DNA from: Apium graveolens
Lineage: Eukaryota; Streptophyta; Magnoliopsida; Apiales; Apiaceae
Length of the DNA stretch: 64,000 nucleotides
NCBI RefSeq assembly: GCF_009905375.1
Contig: NC_133647.1
Span: 7,697,144-7,761,143, forward strand
Direction: 5' to 3'
Notes under the pieces: model-generated
Told to the model about the DNA's origin: nothing
Database searches by the model: none
What the model saw: the letters and a program-made list of their open reading frames with translations, nothing else
Translations under genes and position numbers: made by a program
Part shown: positions 35,171 to 45,306 of the stretch, one piece after another
How positions within the stretch are numbered: the first letter of the stretch is position 1
Layout: every line of letters starts with the position of its first letter

Positions 35171-36606
35171 CTAAGCAGATTTAGAGAAAGAACCTGAAAC
35201 CATTCCAAGTTCATTTACCAATCTTGTAAAAGTAGCTTCACATAGTGGTTTTGTGAAGATATCTGCTAGTTGTTGATCTGTTGGAACAAAATGCAATTCC
35301 ACTATACCTTCCATCACATGCTCCCTTATGAAATGGTACCTAATGCTGATGTGCTTTGTCATTGAGTGTTGAAATGGATTACCTGTCATAACAATAGCAC
35401 TTTGATTATCACAGTAAATAGGGATTTTAGAATATGTTAACCCATAATCCAGTAACTAATTCTTTATCCAAATAATCTGTGCACAACAGCTTCCTGCAGA
35501 AATGTATTCTGCTTCTTTTGATGTGGAAATTGACTTTTGTTTCTTGCTAAACCAAGAAACCAATCTGCCTCTAAGAAATTGGCAGCTTCCACTTGTGCTT
35601 TTTCTGTCAATTTTGCATCTTGCAAAATCTGCATCTGAGTAACCTATTAGCTTAAAGTCTGATTCCCTAGGATATCACAATCCCAGATCAGCTGTACCCT
35701 TAAGGTACTTGAAAATTCTTTTTACAACTGTTAAGTGAGGTTCTCTTGGATCTGCTTGAAATCTTGCACAAAGACAGGTAGCATACATGATATCAGGTCT
35801 ACTTGCAGTTAGATAGAGTAATGAACCAATCATACCTCTGTAATCAGTAATATCTACTGATATACCAGTATCCTTATCCAATTTTTTTGCAGTGGCCATA
35901 GGAGTGGATGCACTTGAACAGTCTTGCATTCCAAATTTCTTCAACAAATTTCTAGTGTACTTAAATTGACAAATAAAAGTTCCTTCTTCATTCTGCTTGA
36001 ATTGAAGGCCCAGAAAATTGCCGAGTTCTCCCATCATACTCATTTGATATCTTGACTGCATTAGCTTGGCAAACCTTTTACAAAGTCTGTCATTTGTAGA
36101 ACCAAAAATGATATCATCAACATATATCTGCACCAAAAGTAAGTCATTTCCATGGTTGAGATAAAACAATATTTTGTCAATAGTCCCTCTGTTAAATCCA
36201 CTTTCCAGAAGAAACTGAGCTAAGGTATCATACCATGCTCTTGGAGCTTGCTTAAGGCCATAATGTGCTTTATCAAATTTATAGACATGATTAGGAAATT
36301 TGAATCTACAAAACCTGGAGGTTGTTCAACATATACTTCTTCTTCCAATTCTCCATTAAGAAAAGCACTTTTTACATCCATTTGAAAGACTGTAAACTTT
36401 TTGTGAGCAGCATAAGCCAAAAATATCTTTATGACTTCCAATCTAGCAACTGGTGCAAATATTTCATCATAATCAATTACCTCTTGTTGAGAATATCCTT
36501 TTGCAACCAGCCTTGCTTTATTCATTGTAATTATGCCATCACTATCAGTTTTGTTTCTGAACACCCACTTTGTACCAACAATAGATATGTTCTTTGGTCT
36601 TAGCAC
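35171..36606 (-). pseudogene. SIRE-type pol: reverse transcriptase and RNase H
   Basis: Positions 36606-36220 encode KWVFRNK and [10 protein letters not shown], then FAPVARLE and [10 protein letters not shown]. Positions 36169-35675 encode YVDDIIFGSTN (catalytic YVDD), FLGLQ and TASRPDIMYA. RNase H follows, with the C-terminal QLADIFTKPL at about 35260. A frame break lies at 36220 and further breaks between 35675 and 35389. The domain order protease-integrase-RT-RNase H is that of Ty1/copia. Confidence 0.9.
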
Positions 36607-37423
36607 CAGGGTTCAGACTTTATGTCTTTCAAATTCATTTAACTCTTCATGCATTGCTTGCACCCAATCAACATCTTGAAGAGCTTCTTCCACTTTTTTT
36701 TGGTTCAGTCTGAGAAAGAAAAGAGTGATAGAGACATTCATTTGATGTTGATGTTCTAGTTCTTATACCTGCTTCAGGATCTCCAATAATCAAGTCAGGT
36801 GTATGTGCTTTAGTCCACTTCCTTGCAGATGGAAGATTATCTCTAGAATTGGATGCTCCCCCATGATCCATGCTGTCTTCATCAACATTTTATGATTCTC
36901 CCCCTGAAAGTATGCTCTCTGAGTTGGATCCTTCAGAATTTGAGTTTCCATAATTATCAGAACTTGAGTTTCCAGGATTATCAGAACTTGGCCCATCAGA
37001 ACTTGATAAATCAGAACTTGAAGAGCCTGTTCTTGGTTCTGATGCTTCTTGAGATGTGGTTGTATCTTCAATATGGCCCCCTGCACAGGTGCATTTTCCT
37101 TTAGCGTAATTACCGCAGTTTCAATAACATTAGAGTAACCCATCAGAGTTTGCAGTATCAGGATTTACACTGTCAGGATTTACAGAGTCAGAATTTAAAA
37201 CTTCATTCTCAAATCTCAGCTGATCATGATCATTGAAATCTTCAAGTCCTGTAATCATCTTATCATCAAAAGAGACATTGATAGATTCCATGACAACCCT
37301 TGTTTTTAAATTGTAGACTCTGAAGGCTTTTGTGGAAAGTGGATATCGAACAAAAATTCCTTCATCAGCTTTTAGATCAAATTTAGATAGCTGTTCAGGA
37401 TGAGTCTTAAGAACAAAATACTT

Positions 37424-38539
37424 TCATCCAAATACATGAAAATACTTCAGATTTGGCTTCTTTTTCTTCACCATCTCATATGGTGTCTTTCCATGTTTGT
37501 TAATAAGTGTTGCATTCTGAGTAAAACAAGCAGTCTGCACAGCTTCAGCCCAAAAATAGGTTGGTAACTTTGCTTCATCAAGCATAGTTCGTGCAGCTTC
37601 AATAAGAGTTCTATTCTTTCTTTCAACAACTCCATTTTGCTGTGGAGTTCCAGGAGCAGAAAATTCCTGCTTAATTCCTTGGTCTTTGCAGAACTCTTCC
37701 ATGATCAAATTCTTGAACTCAGTGCCATTATCACTCCTTATGATTTTCACAGAGTCTTTAACCAATTTATCCGGTTGTTTGACATGATCAATCAAGATAG
37801 ATGCAGTTTCACTTTTTATGTGCAAGAAATACACCCATGTGTATCTGGTGAACTCATCCACTATGACCATAACATATTTCTTCTTTGCAATAGACATGAC
37901 ATTCACTGAACCAAATAGATCAACATGTAGTAGGTGATAAGGCTCAAGAATTGAAGATTCAGTCTTGCTCTTGAATGAAGATTTTCTTTGTTTTGCCTTT
38001 TGACAGGAATCACAAAGGCCATCGGGAGCAAATATTGAGTTTGGCAGTCCTCTCACAAGATCTTTCTTGACAAGTTCATTTATATTGTTAAAATTTAAAT
38101 GAGAGAGTTTCTTGTGCCAATCCCAGCTTTCTTCAATTGATGCTCTGCTTAACAGACAGATTGCAGAACCATCAGAACTTGTTGAAAGCTTGGCTTCATA
38201 AATGTTACCATGCCTGTATCCTCTCAGAACAACTTTTCCTGTAGATTTGCTTACAACTTCACAGTGTTCTTTAAAGAAATCCACATGATAACCTCTGTCA
38301 CAGATTTGACTAACACTCAGCAGATTGTGTTTAAGTCCTGAGACTAGAGCTACTTTTTCAATGATGACATTCCTAAGATTGATATTGCCATATCCCAGAG
38401 TTTTTCCCATGTTTCCATCTCCATAAGAAACACCTGGGCCAACTTTCTCCACAAAGCCTGATAATAGGGCTTTATTTACAGTCATATGTCCTGAACATCC
38501 ACTGTCCAGAACTAGGATGTTTTTCCTGTTGCCCTGCAA
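37424..38539 (-). pseudogene. SIRE-type pol: protease and integrase
   Basis: An open stretch of 371 codons. Aspartic protease motif VLDSGCSGHMT near its start. GAG-pre-integrase and HHCC zinc finger around H.KLSH...C.SCQKAK. Integrase core: HVDLFG (first Asp), IRSDNGTEF (second Asp) and QNGVVERKN (Glu), all three present. It ends at TGA 37424 where related elements have a Cys codon, so this is a single nonsense change. Between gag and this ORF the same frame has TAG TAG and then TGA. The stretch 36610-37420 continues pol in other frames and contains a Ser/Asp-rich linker encoded by TCAGAACTT repeats. Confidence 0.9.
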
Positions 38540-38551
38540 TCACAAAGACTA

Positions 38552-40877
38552 CTAATGATTAGTTTTAAGGATCCAGACTTGCTTGGATCCTTTGGCCTTA
38601 TTAAGTTTGTTAACATTTACAGCGGATTTAACATCAGAGTTTATGTTAACATTTTTCTTATCAGAATTTACAGTATCAAACTTTGCATCAGAACTTACAC
38701 TAGAAGGAATAATCCTAACTTTCTTTAAAGAAGGTTTTATTTGATAATAATCATAGTACAAACTATGATATTCCTTACAAGTATAAATGGAATGTCATAA
38801 ACTACCACAATGAAAACAAGGATTTTGTGGCCTATATCTAACAGACTGACTCTTAACTCCTGATTTTGAAGGTAAGGAGTTAATGTTCTTATTCTTCCTG
38901 TAAAAAGAAGCCAAATGGTTAGAATTTCCACAGTTATAACATTTCTTTCTAGGAGCATTAGGAACAGGCTTATAATCATTGCTTTTATTCACACCTTCCT
39001 TTCCATTCCTATTTTCCTAGGTGGCTTTACCTTGTTTACATTCTTAACATCTTTCAGCTTATACTTAAGCTGCTTCTTTGTCATTAAGCCTATGTTAACT
39101 TCAATTGGCTTATCCTGTTTTGGTTTGTCAGAAGTAAATTTCTCTTTAACTTCTGATTTATCAATATCAGACTTTACATCTACAAACTTAACAGGATTTA
39201 CCTTTGGCTTTTGTTTAACAGCTATAGGCTCAATTTCTACAGTTCCTTTATTATTCTTATCATCTCCATAACCTAAGCCCTCTTTCCAGTTTCCTCTACT
39301 TAACAAATTCTGAGTTGTTCTGCCAGAGTTAATCCAAGTCCTGATAAACTCTCTTTCCTTTTCTAACTCAGTTCTTAGAGATTCATTCATTTTAAGCACT
39401 TCATCTTTAACATAGAAAGCATCATCTCTATCTTTCGGAGTTTGATGGAACATAACTAACTCTTTTTCTAAATAATCATTCCTCTTTTTATAAGCAAGAT
39501 TTTCAGAAGTTAATCTTTCAAATGTTAAAGTTTGATCTCTATAACTAATGAACATGGTTTTAAGACATCTTCTCAACTCAGTAATATCATCACTATGAAA
39601 AGCATAAGTTGTTTGAGGTACCTTTAACTCAGCAGCTTCAGAACTGCTATCAGCATTTGCCATCAAGGCATAGTTCACCTCACTTTCAAAATCTGAAGTG
39701 TCTGTCCAACGTTTCTTCTTTGTGACAAGAGCCCAGCCTTTGTCACTTTTTCCTTTCTTGCAATCAGGAGATATGTGGCCTTTTTCACCACAGTTGTAGC
39801 ATTTGACATTTGAGTAATCTCCTATGTCAGACTTTCCTCCTTTGCCTTCAGATTTTCTGAAACCTTTCTTATCAGAACTTGCACTTTTCCTGGAAAACTT
39901 CTTTCCCCTTCTGAATTTCCAGTATGCAATCTTTGTGATTCCTTTCACCATAAGAGAACACAGCTTCATCATCTCTTCATCAGCATCCATCTCAGATAAA
40001 CTTTCAGTTTCTGAATCCTCATCACTATCAGAACTTGATGACTCAGTATCAGACTTTGTGATGAGTGCCTTTCCTTTGCCTTTCTTTGAGACAGCCACTT
40101 TAGGGGATTCCTCCTCAGCCTTAAGAGTAACTGTCCTTGATTTTCTCCCATTCCTCTTACTTCTTTGTTCCATCTCAAGTTCATGAGTCTTGAGCATACC
40201 ATAAATTTCATCAAGAGTAGTTTCATCAAGAGCATAGTTGTCTCTTATAGTAGTTGACTTCAATTCCCAAATTTCAGGAAGATCTAAAAGGAATTTAAGA
40301 TTAGTATCTTCAAGATCATATTCCTTATCCACCAGTGACAGATCATTCAAGAGTTTGACAAATCTGTCATATAAGCCAATTAATGACTCATCAGGTTTTG
40401 AGTCAAAGTGCTCATACTCTTGAGTGAGTATAGTCTTCATGTTCTTCTTAATTGATTCAGTTCCCTGGCATCTTGTCTCCAAGGCATCCGATATCTCCTT
40501 TGCAGTCTTGCAGTTAATTACCCTGTTTGACATGACATTATCAATAGCACTATGCAGCAAATGTCTTACCTTTGCATCCTTTGCAATAGATGAGATATCT
40601 TCAGCTGTATATTCACTTTTCTCCTTTGGTACAGACTATTCTGGCTGATCTACAACTACAACAGAGAGCTTGGTTGGCTTATGTGGTCCTTCATTAATTA
40701 TGTCAAGGTATCTGGATCTGTAGCTTCCAGAAATATAGACATCCTCACCTTCCATATGGAATACTCAGAAGGTTTCAGTATGGGAACCCTAATAGTCTCA
40801 TATCGATTATGGATTTGAGTCTTTGGAGTTTCTTCAGTTTTGGTGGGCTTGGTTGGAGTTTGTGTTACTTCAGACAT
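38552..40877 (-). pseudogene. SIRE-type gag with zinc knuckles, broken
   Basis: ATG 40877 starts MSEVTQTPTKPTK. A one-base loss near 40713 shifts frame, and a TAG lies near 40630; from 40560 to 38989 a frame of 523 codons is open. It includes the gag core (LLHSAIDNVMSNRVINC and TILTQEYEHFD), a Ser/Asp/Glu-rich segment, and a perfect CCHC knuckle CYNCGEKGHISPDC near 39800. Further zinc motifs lie after another frameshift at 38990: CYNCGNSNHLASFY has lost its last Cys, and CFHCGSL lies near 38800. The N-terminal part binds RNA and forms the particle. Confidence 0.85.
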
Positions 40878-40916
40878 GATTGTTTTTGGATCTTAAACTG
40901 TTTGTGTGTTAACTGA

Positions 40917-40932
40917 ATCAATTATGATACCA
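40917..40932 (-). promoter_or_regulatory. Primer binding site (initiator Met tRNA type) of the SIRE-type element
   Basis: Two bases inside the 5' LTR the minus strand reads TGGTATCATAATTG. The first eight bases match the 3' end complement of tRNA-iMet (TGGTATCAGAGC); the rest diverges. Confidence 0.7.
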
Positions 40933-40934
40933 CT

Positions 40935-41551
40935 TGTTAGGTCACATACACTGTACAAAGGGGTTGAATACAGTGTTCACTACAATCAAATCGAATATAA
41001 GAACTCAAGTAACAGAACACAGATTTTATCCAACACAATAAACTCTGTTACAAAGAACTGTTCTCTCTCAGTGATGAACAAATTATCACGAGAGCTGCTA
41101 GGGTTATAAAGAATAATATCCTCGAATAAGATAACACATATAGTGTAAACCCTATGTCTGTGTTTATATACTACACAGTTACTAGATAATCTTCTAATTG
41201 ATTTTGAATATAATTCTGCTTCCTAATATATATCAATCAGTTATCTTTTCTTCCAAGTATTTTATTCTTCATTGAATTCTTCTCCATGCATATCTCTTCT
41301 TATGTTTGTCTTGATCTTCTTTCCTTTCAATCAGCCGTCTTCCTTATCTGAACGTCACTTTAAGTCCTGATATTATCTCTTGATAAATATCTCCTGATAA
41401 CCTAAGTTCTGACAACTTAAGTTCTGATATCTTAAGTCTTGAGTTCAGTATAAGTACTGATTTCCAGTTAAGTCCTGATTTGTCCTGTTAAGTAAGATCT
41501 GAAAACTAAACACAAATCATATTAGACATGACATCACAAATATATATAACA
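40935..41551 (-). repeat. 5' LTR of the SIRE-type element
   Basis: 617 bp, with TG..CA ends. It carries the 14-bp extra TTGATAAATATCTC near 41378 compared with the 3' LTR, and the same AAGTTCTGA units at 41400-41440. Confidence 0.9.
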
Positions 41552-41552
41552 C

Positions 41553-42484
41553 ATGTTGTCAATACATGTTGAGGGGTTGTCCGCTGCCTACCACCAGATT
41601 CAGGAGTCCGGCATGGCTGAGGATGATGATAATGTGGATGAGGCGCTTCAGGGTATACATGGCACAGTAGATGTCATGGGTTTTCCATATCTTCTATCGA
41701 GGCCCCCTCATCCACCTCCTGCTACCCCACGTACTAGCGGTGCTCATGCCCGTAGGCCAGGTACTGCACTTGTTCATGTTACACCAGCTCCTCGGGATGG
41801 TTGAGAACCTTGGCCTCGTCCATCAGGTGGAGGGGGTTCTTCGTTGTACACCTCCTCTGGCTCAGGTTGGGAGCATAGCTTTCAGGGGCATGGACATACA
41901 GACCATACCTGGGACCACTTTATTTAGGGAGAGGGAGATCCTCATACGTCTACTTGGGGTCACAATTCACAGGTGCATGATGTTGGTGGGTCTTCTTGGG
42001 GGCAGAGCACTCAGAGTCATGATACGGGTACATCTACTTTTGGCCACCCTACTCAGGGCCACAACCCTTATGTCGGTGCATCTACTATGGGTCACACTAC
42101 TCAGGCCTCTTATGCTGTTCCTAGTGCCTGGGCTACTGGATCCAGTTGGGGCCATTCTACTCAGACTAATTACGGTCATCTGGTTCAAGCTTTTCCACAG
42201 CCTGCATACAGTTTCCCGCCCGAGACAGGTGGTTCAGGCTTCTCTTTCCAGACCCCGCCGAAGCCCCATGGTTAGTACGTGATTCCTCCGCACCGAGTAA
42301 TGAGCAGGGGCGTGAGATGCATACACACCCTATCATGCAGGATGCAGATGTGGATGGTAACAGTGATGAGCAGGATGACGATGATGAGGAAGCTAATCCT
42401 CCTATACAGCTCAGACAGCAGCCCTGTAGAGCAGTGAAAGGAAAGGGGAGGCTATGCCACACCGGAGGGAGGTTCTGTGGCTGA
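41553..42484 (+). pseudogene. MULE-internal ORF with GH.TQ repeats and acidic end, broken
   Basis: One frame from 41553 to 42275 is open except for stops at 41802 and about 41918. It begins right at the copia insertion, so its 5' part may be lost or lie left of 29131. The first part is acidic (AEDDDNVDE), followed by a Pro-rich segment. The second half repeats G(H/Q).TQ: GQSTQ, GHPTQ, GHTTQ and GHSTQ, spaced 14-27 residues apart, in Ser/Gly/Thr-rich sequence. After a frameshift near 42280 an acidic DEQDDDDEEAN and a basic RAVKGKGRLCHTGGRF tail end near 42484. Plant-mobile-domain proteins carried by some MULEs have similar low-complexity tails, but the domain itself is not visible, so this assignment is weak. 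Confidence 0.4.
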
Positions 42485-42917
42485 TCAGTACTATTTCCCA
42501 TATTTGCAGACTTGTTATTTTTAAGTTTGCCATGTTTTCATTACATATTCAGTTCAGACTTATTTTCTTACTCCACAATCTAGTCACTTCAATTCACAAT
42601 ATTACATTTCAAGGTGTTCCGTAAGTAATATTCAAAATGTACATACTTAAAGAAATTAAAACTGTCACATTCTGCAAATAACGTTAAACAGATGAAATAA
42701 AATAAATAAACTAATACATGAACGAAAACATAATAAGTGAAATGGAAACACAATCACAACATGACGACCATCAATGCAATGACTTTAATTGATTTCATCT
42801 ACAAAAAATGATAACTTCTATCAAATAGTTATACTTTCCTCTATATTTCATTAATATAATTTGACATCCACATGGCCCTTTTCAGTATTCCTCCTGCACA
42901 ATTATTTAATTTGCTTG

Positions 42918-42923
42918 CACGTG
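42918..42923. promoter_or_regulatory. G-box CACGTG upstream of ORF B2
   Basis: Context TTGCACGTGCTTT, 225 bp upstream of the ATG at 43143. Confidence 0.35.
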
Positions 42924-43094
42924 CTTTCTACTATGTACTCGCGGGAAAGGGTCTATAAATTATTGTCATATTTCACATGGGTGGCAGTAAAGACATGTAC
43001 ATCAACAATACTAACAGCCTGTACATCTTCATTACTTTTATGTTCCACAACTGTTAGTCTTATCAACTTTTCTTTATCACCCGACTACTTACAC

Positions 43095-43103
43095 TATATA
43101 AAT
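43095..43103 (+). promoter_or_regulatory. TATA box upstream of ORF B2
   Basis: TATATAAAT lies 48 bp before the ATG at 43143. Confidence 0.5.
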
Positions 43104-43142
43104 TATACACCCTCACACATATTACATCCAAGCAATACTACG

Positions 43143-43583
43143 ATGTCATTGTCCACAAATTAGAAGTGGTTGCTATGTGAAAGAGATGACGATTACCGTA
43201 GTCTTAGGGTAAGCGATCCAGTGGAGTACTTTGCTGGTGTACGCCGAGAATGGGCATTTCGACATGAAGAATCTGAAAGCCTTACACATGATCTGATTGC
43301 GATGAGTGTAAGGGTTCCGCTTCGTCGTTCTCCATCCATATATCCTCGCCCTCATGAGAATCTTCCTTGGTCTGAATTTAGGCGAAAAGTGGTTAAAGCC
43401 GTGACCCGTATTCGACGGGAAAATAATAGAATGTTGATGTGTAGGAGTCGTTATTATATGTTCGAACTTACACAAGATTCAGTTCGTGCTTCTGGTAGAG
43501 AGCTTACGGAAGCCGAACAACACAGACTATTACAAAATGAGGATTACATTTCCGATGATTACATGTCTGATGAACAAACTTGA
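43143..43583 (+). pseudogene. MULE accessory ORF B2, paralogue of B1, one early stop
   Basis: The frame starts ATG 43143 (MSLSTN), has a TAG as codon 7, and is then open for about 139 codons to the TGA at 43581-43583. It has KWLLCERDDDYRS near the start, RREWAFR, a basic helix TRIRRENNRMLM around residue 98, and the C-terminus NEDYISDDYMSDEQT. Start, helix and end match B1. An alternative start at 43170 gives 137 residues without the stop, so the protein may still be made from that ATG. No known domain is recognised. Confidence 0.5.
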
Positions 43584-44029
43584 CAAGAATTATCGTGTTC
43601 TGATTTGAGTGGCCTTTTTTTCCTTTTTGGATTTATGCATTCTAGCTCTATATTAGTCGTATCTTTCTTTGTTGTAATATTATTTATTATCATTAATAGT
43701 TGAGTGCTCATTTCAATTTATTTTGGAATTACTGCTTCATATTAGTAAATAGTTGAAACCACATGCAAGCATTTTCAATAATTTGAGATAAACAGTGAAA
43801 AAGTTAAAGTGGAATGACACTTTCAAACAGTACATGACAAGTCAAATCCTACATGAAATAAAGAGGAAAAGATAAGGCTTTGTATGTAAAGTCATTGCAT
43901 GTACAGAGTTTCACTGTCACTTTAAAGCAGATAATGAATCCATAATTTTGAAAATAATGCAGGTGAGAGCAACAATGACAAGTCACAATCAAATTTTGAA
44001 TATGAACTATAATTGTATAGTATGTTTAG

Positions 44030-44035
44030 CACGTG
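44030..44035. promoter_or_regulatory. G-box CACGTG upstream of ORF C
   Basis: Context TTTAGCACGTGAACTG, 44 bp before the TATA box at 44079. Shares the AGCACGTGAA core with the two copies near ORF B1. Confidence 0.4.
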
Positions 44036-44078
44036 AACTGTCCTTCTAATTACCTCATGTCTTCTTTACCAAATCACT

Positions 44079-44086
44079 TATAAATA
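44079..44086 (+). promoter_or_regulatory. TATA box upstream of ORF C
   Basis: TATAAATA lies 23 bp before the first ATG (44102). This is close, so a later start codon is possible. Confidence 0.45.
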
Positions 44087-44101
44087 GAGATTTACAACCT
44101 C

Positions 44102-44475
44102 ATGAAGTCACACTCGTCAAAAGTAATTATATCTTCACTCCCAAATTTGGATTATTTTTTTTGTGAAAAATTAGCTGTTGTAGCGCACTACTGGAAGGGT
44201 ATTGACGCATGAAGGCGATTTATCAAATGTCCCGACGGTGCTTACATTTACGAACGTTGGATCGAAGAGCCGCTTGAACCCCGTGCAGCATTTCTCATTG
44301 AAATTCTTAGGGAATAAATTACCACAGAGAATGTAGCCCACTCTGCAGAAATCCGCGAGTTGCAGCGTGAACTTGAGAAGTCAACGAGGGATTGCAGAGA
44401 ATGAAGGCGTTCATCAAGTCCCATACCTGGAACATCAATGAAGATGATGATGACTCCGATGATGCAGATGACTGA
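44102..44475 (+). pseudogene. MULE accessory ORF C, broken, acidic tail
   Basis: From ATG 44102 one frame reads through LAVVAHYWKG, a TGA, RRFIKCPDGAYIYERW, a TAA, and then EIRELQRELEKSTRDC (coiled coil). A frame change leads to the acidic end NEDDDDSDDADD and TGA at 44473-44475. The design (globular start, helix, acidic end, own TATA and G-box) is that of the B family, but residue similarity is too weak to call it a paralogue. Confidence 0.4.
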
Positions 44476-44704
44476 TCCGGTTCATATATTTTTTGGCTCT
44501 TAATATTTGTATTATTGCATCATACTCATTTTTATTCATATATCGTCTTATTATTCTGTATCGAACTACGCACAGTTTTTTAACTGTGTTTTATTATGTA
44601 ACTGATGTTATGTCATAGAATTTGTATTTCAAGTCAAGTATTCATTATCAGCAAATTAGTACATATCAAATATAAGGCCTCGTCAACAAAAAATATTCCC
44701 CCAT

Positions 44705-45242
44705 GATACACTATTCCATGAAACTAAAACATTACAAAACAAAATTTAAAATTAAAGTAAAATTTACGTACTACAAATAGGTTTACATCACTAGTCAACA
44801 GAAAAAAAAATTAAACCGAAATAATTTTCTACGAATTAATTATGGGATTTGTTAAACATGCCCCCACATAACAATTGCACACTCGAGTACCTTGTCACCC
44901 TTTTCAAAGCCAAAAAAATCATATATAAACTATATTTTTTTAAAAACAAAAAATACGTACTAAAAAAAGGTTTACATGACTATCCAAGAAAAAAAAAATT
45001 CATCAAAACAATTTTTTAATAATTTAATATTAAGACCCCAAAATAGGTCTCCAATGTTGATTTTACTCTTACAAAATTAGCAACCGTTCACACTTTACAC
45101 CAACTGCAAGTCAATCAGGAGGAAAAGGAAAAAAAATTCATTTACCCCAGAACGCCACTTCTTTTGGGCCTCTGGGCTTTTTCAACGCCTGCGCCAAAAA
45201 AATGAAATCTCCATTTAAATGTGCTAAAGAGGTCCGGGAGCC
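44705..45242 (-). repeat. Right terminal inverted repeat of the MULE
   Basis: This is the inverted partner of 24393-24965, with the same order of landmarks when read on the minus strand. The similarity is clear but diverged (many substitutions and small indels). The inner limit is approximate because the sub-blocks decay gradually. Confidence 0.8.
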
Positions 45243-45252
45243 GCTTTTGGAC

Positions 45253-45283
45253 CATTCTCATCTTTGGCTTTCTTGAACTTTCT
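45253..45283 (+). pseudogene. NPF exon fragment, right part, ending at a donor site
   Basis: Directly after the MULE target duplication the sequence encodes ILIFGFLELS and then GTAAGC. NPF proteins read FWT.LIFGFVELSG at this place, and the exon boundary after ELS is typical, so the donor is probably the original one. Together with 24205-24392 it restores a continuous exon. Confidence 0.7.
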
Positions 45284-45306
45284 GTAAGCCACGACCTTAT
45301 CTCTTA

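Larger units (their letters stand above)
29126..41556 (-). mobile_element. SIRE-type Ty1/copia retrotransposon (29131-41551), TSD CATGT
   Basis: The full-length element of 12,421 bp is on the minus strand. CATGT flanks it at 29126-29130 and 41552-41556. The 5' LTR is 40935-41551, the 3' LTR 29131-29733. Order along the minus strand: 5' LTR, PBS, gag with zinc knuckles, protease, integrase, RT, RNase H, a 1.5-kb non-coding stretch, a huge extra ORF, PPT, 3' LTR. The LTRs differ at about 20 positions plus one 14-bp indel (counted by eye, about 96.7% identical). Stops and frameshifts occur in gag, pol and the extra ORF, so it is not autonomous. It lies inside the MULE. Confidence 0.9.
42485..43142. 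other. MULE spacer and probable promoter region of ORF B2
   Basis: No coding region is seen. A CACGTG at 42918 and a TATA box at 43095 precede ORF B2. Confidence 0.5.
24393..45242. mobile_element. Mutator-like element (MULE), 20.85 kb including a nested copia element, 10-bp TSD
   Basis: The element starts GGCTCCCGAAC and ends GTCCGGGAGCC. It is flanked by perfect GCTTTTGGAC duplications at 24383-24392 and 45243-45252, within the 8-11 bp range of Mutator-like elements. Long inverted ends of about 500-570 bp are present. Inside is a broken MULE transposase on the minus strand and several small plus-strand ORFs. A copia element of 12.4 kb lies inside (29131-41551); without it the MULE is about 8.4 kb. 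It interrupts an NPF exon. The transposase is too damaged to act, so the copy is non-autonomous now. Confidence 0.85.

Noticed and set aside
41671..42282. 203-residue ORF overlapping the GH.TQ ORF
   Set aside because: A different frame of the same DNA; composition (Leu/Val/Arg) looks like a shadow of the Ser/Gly/His repeat frame.
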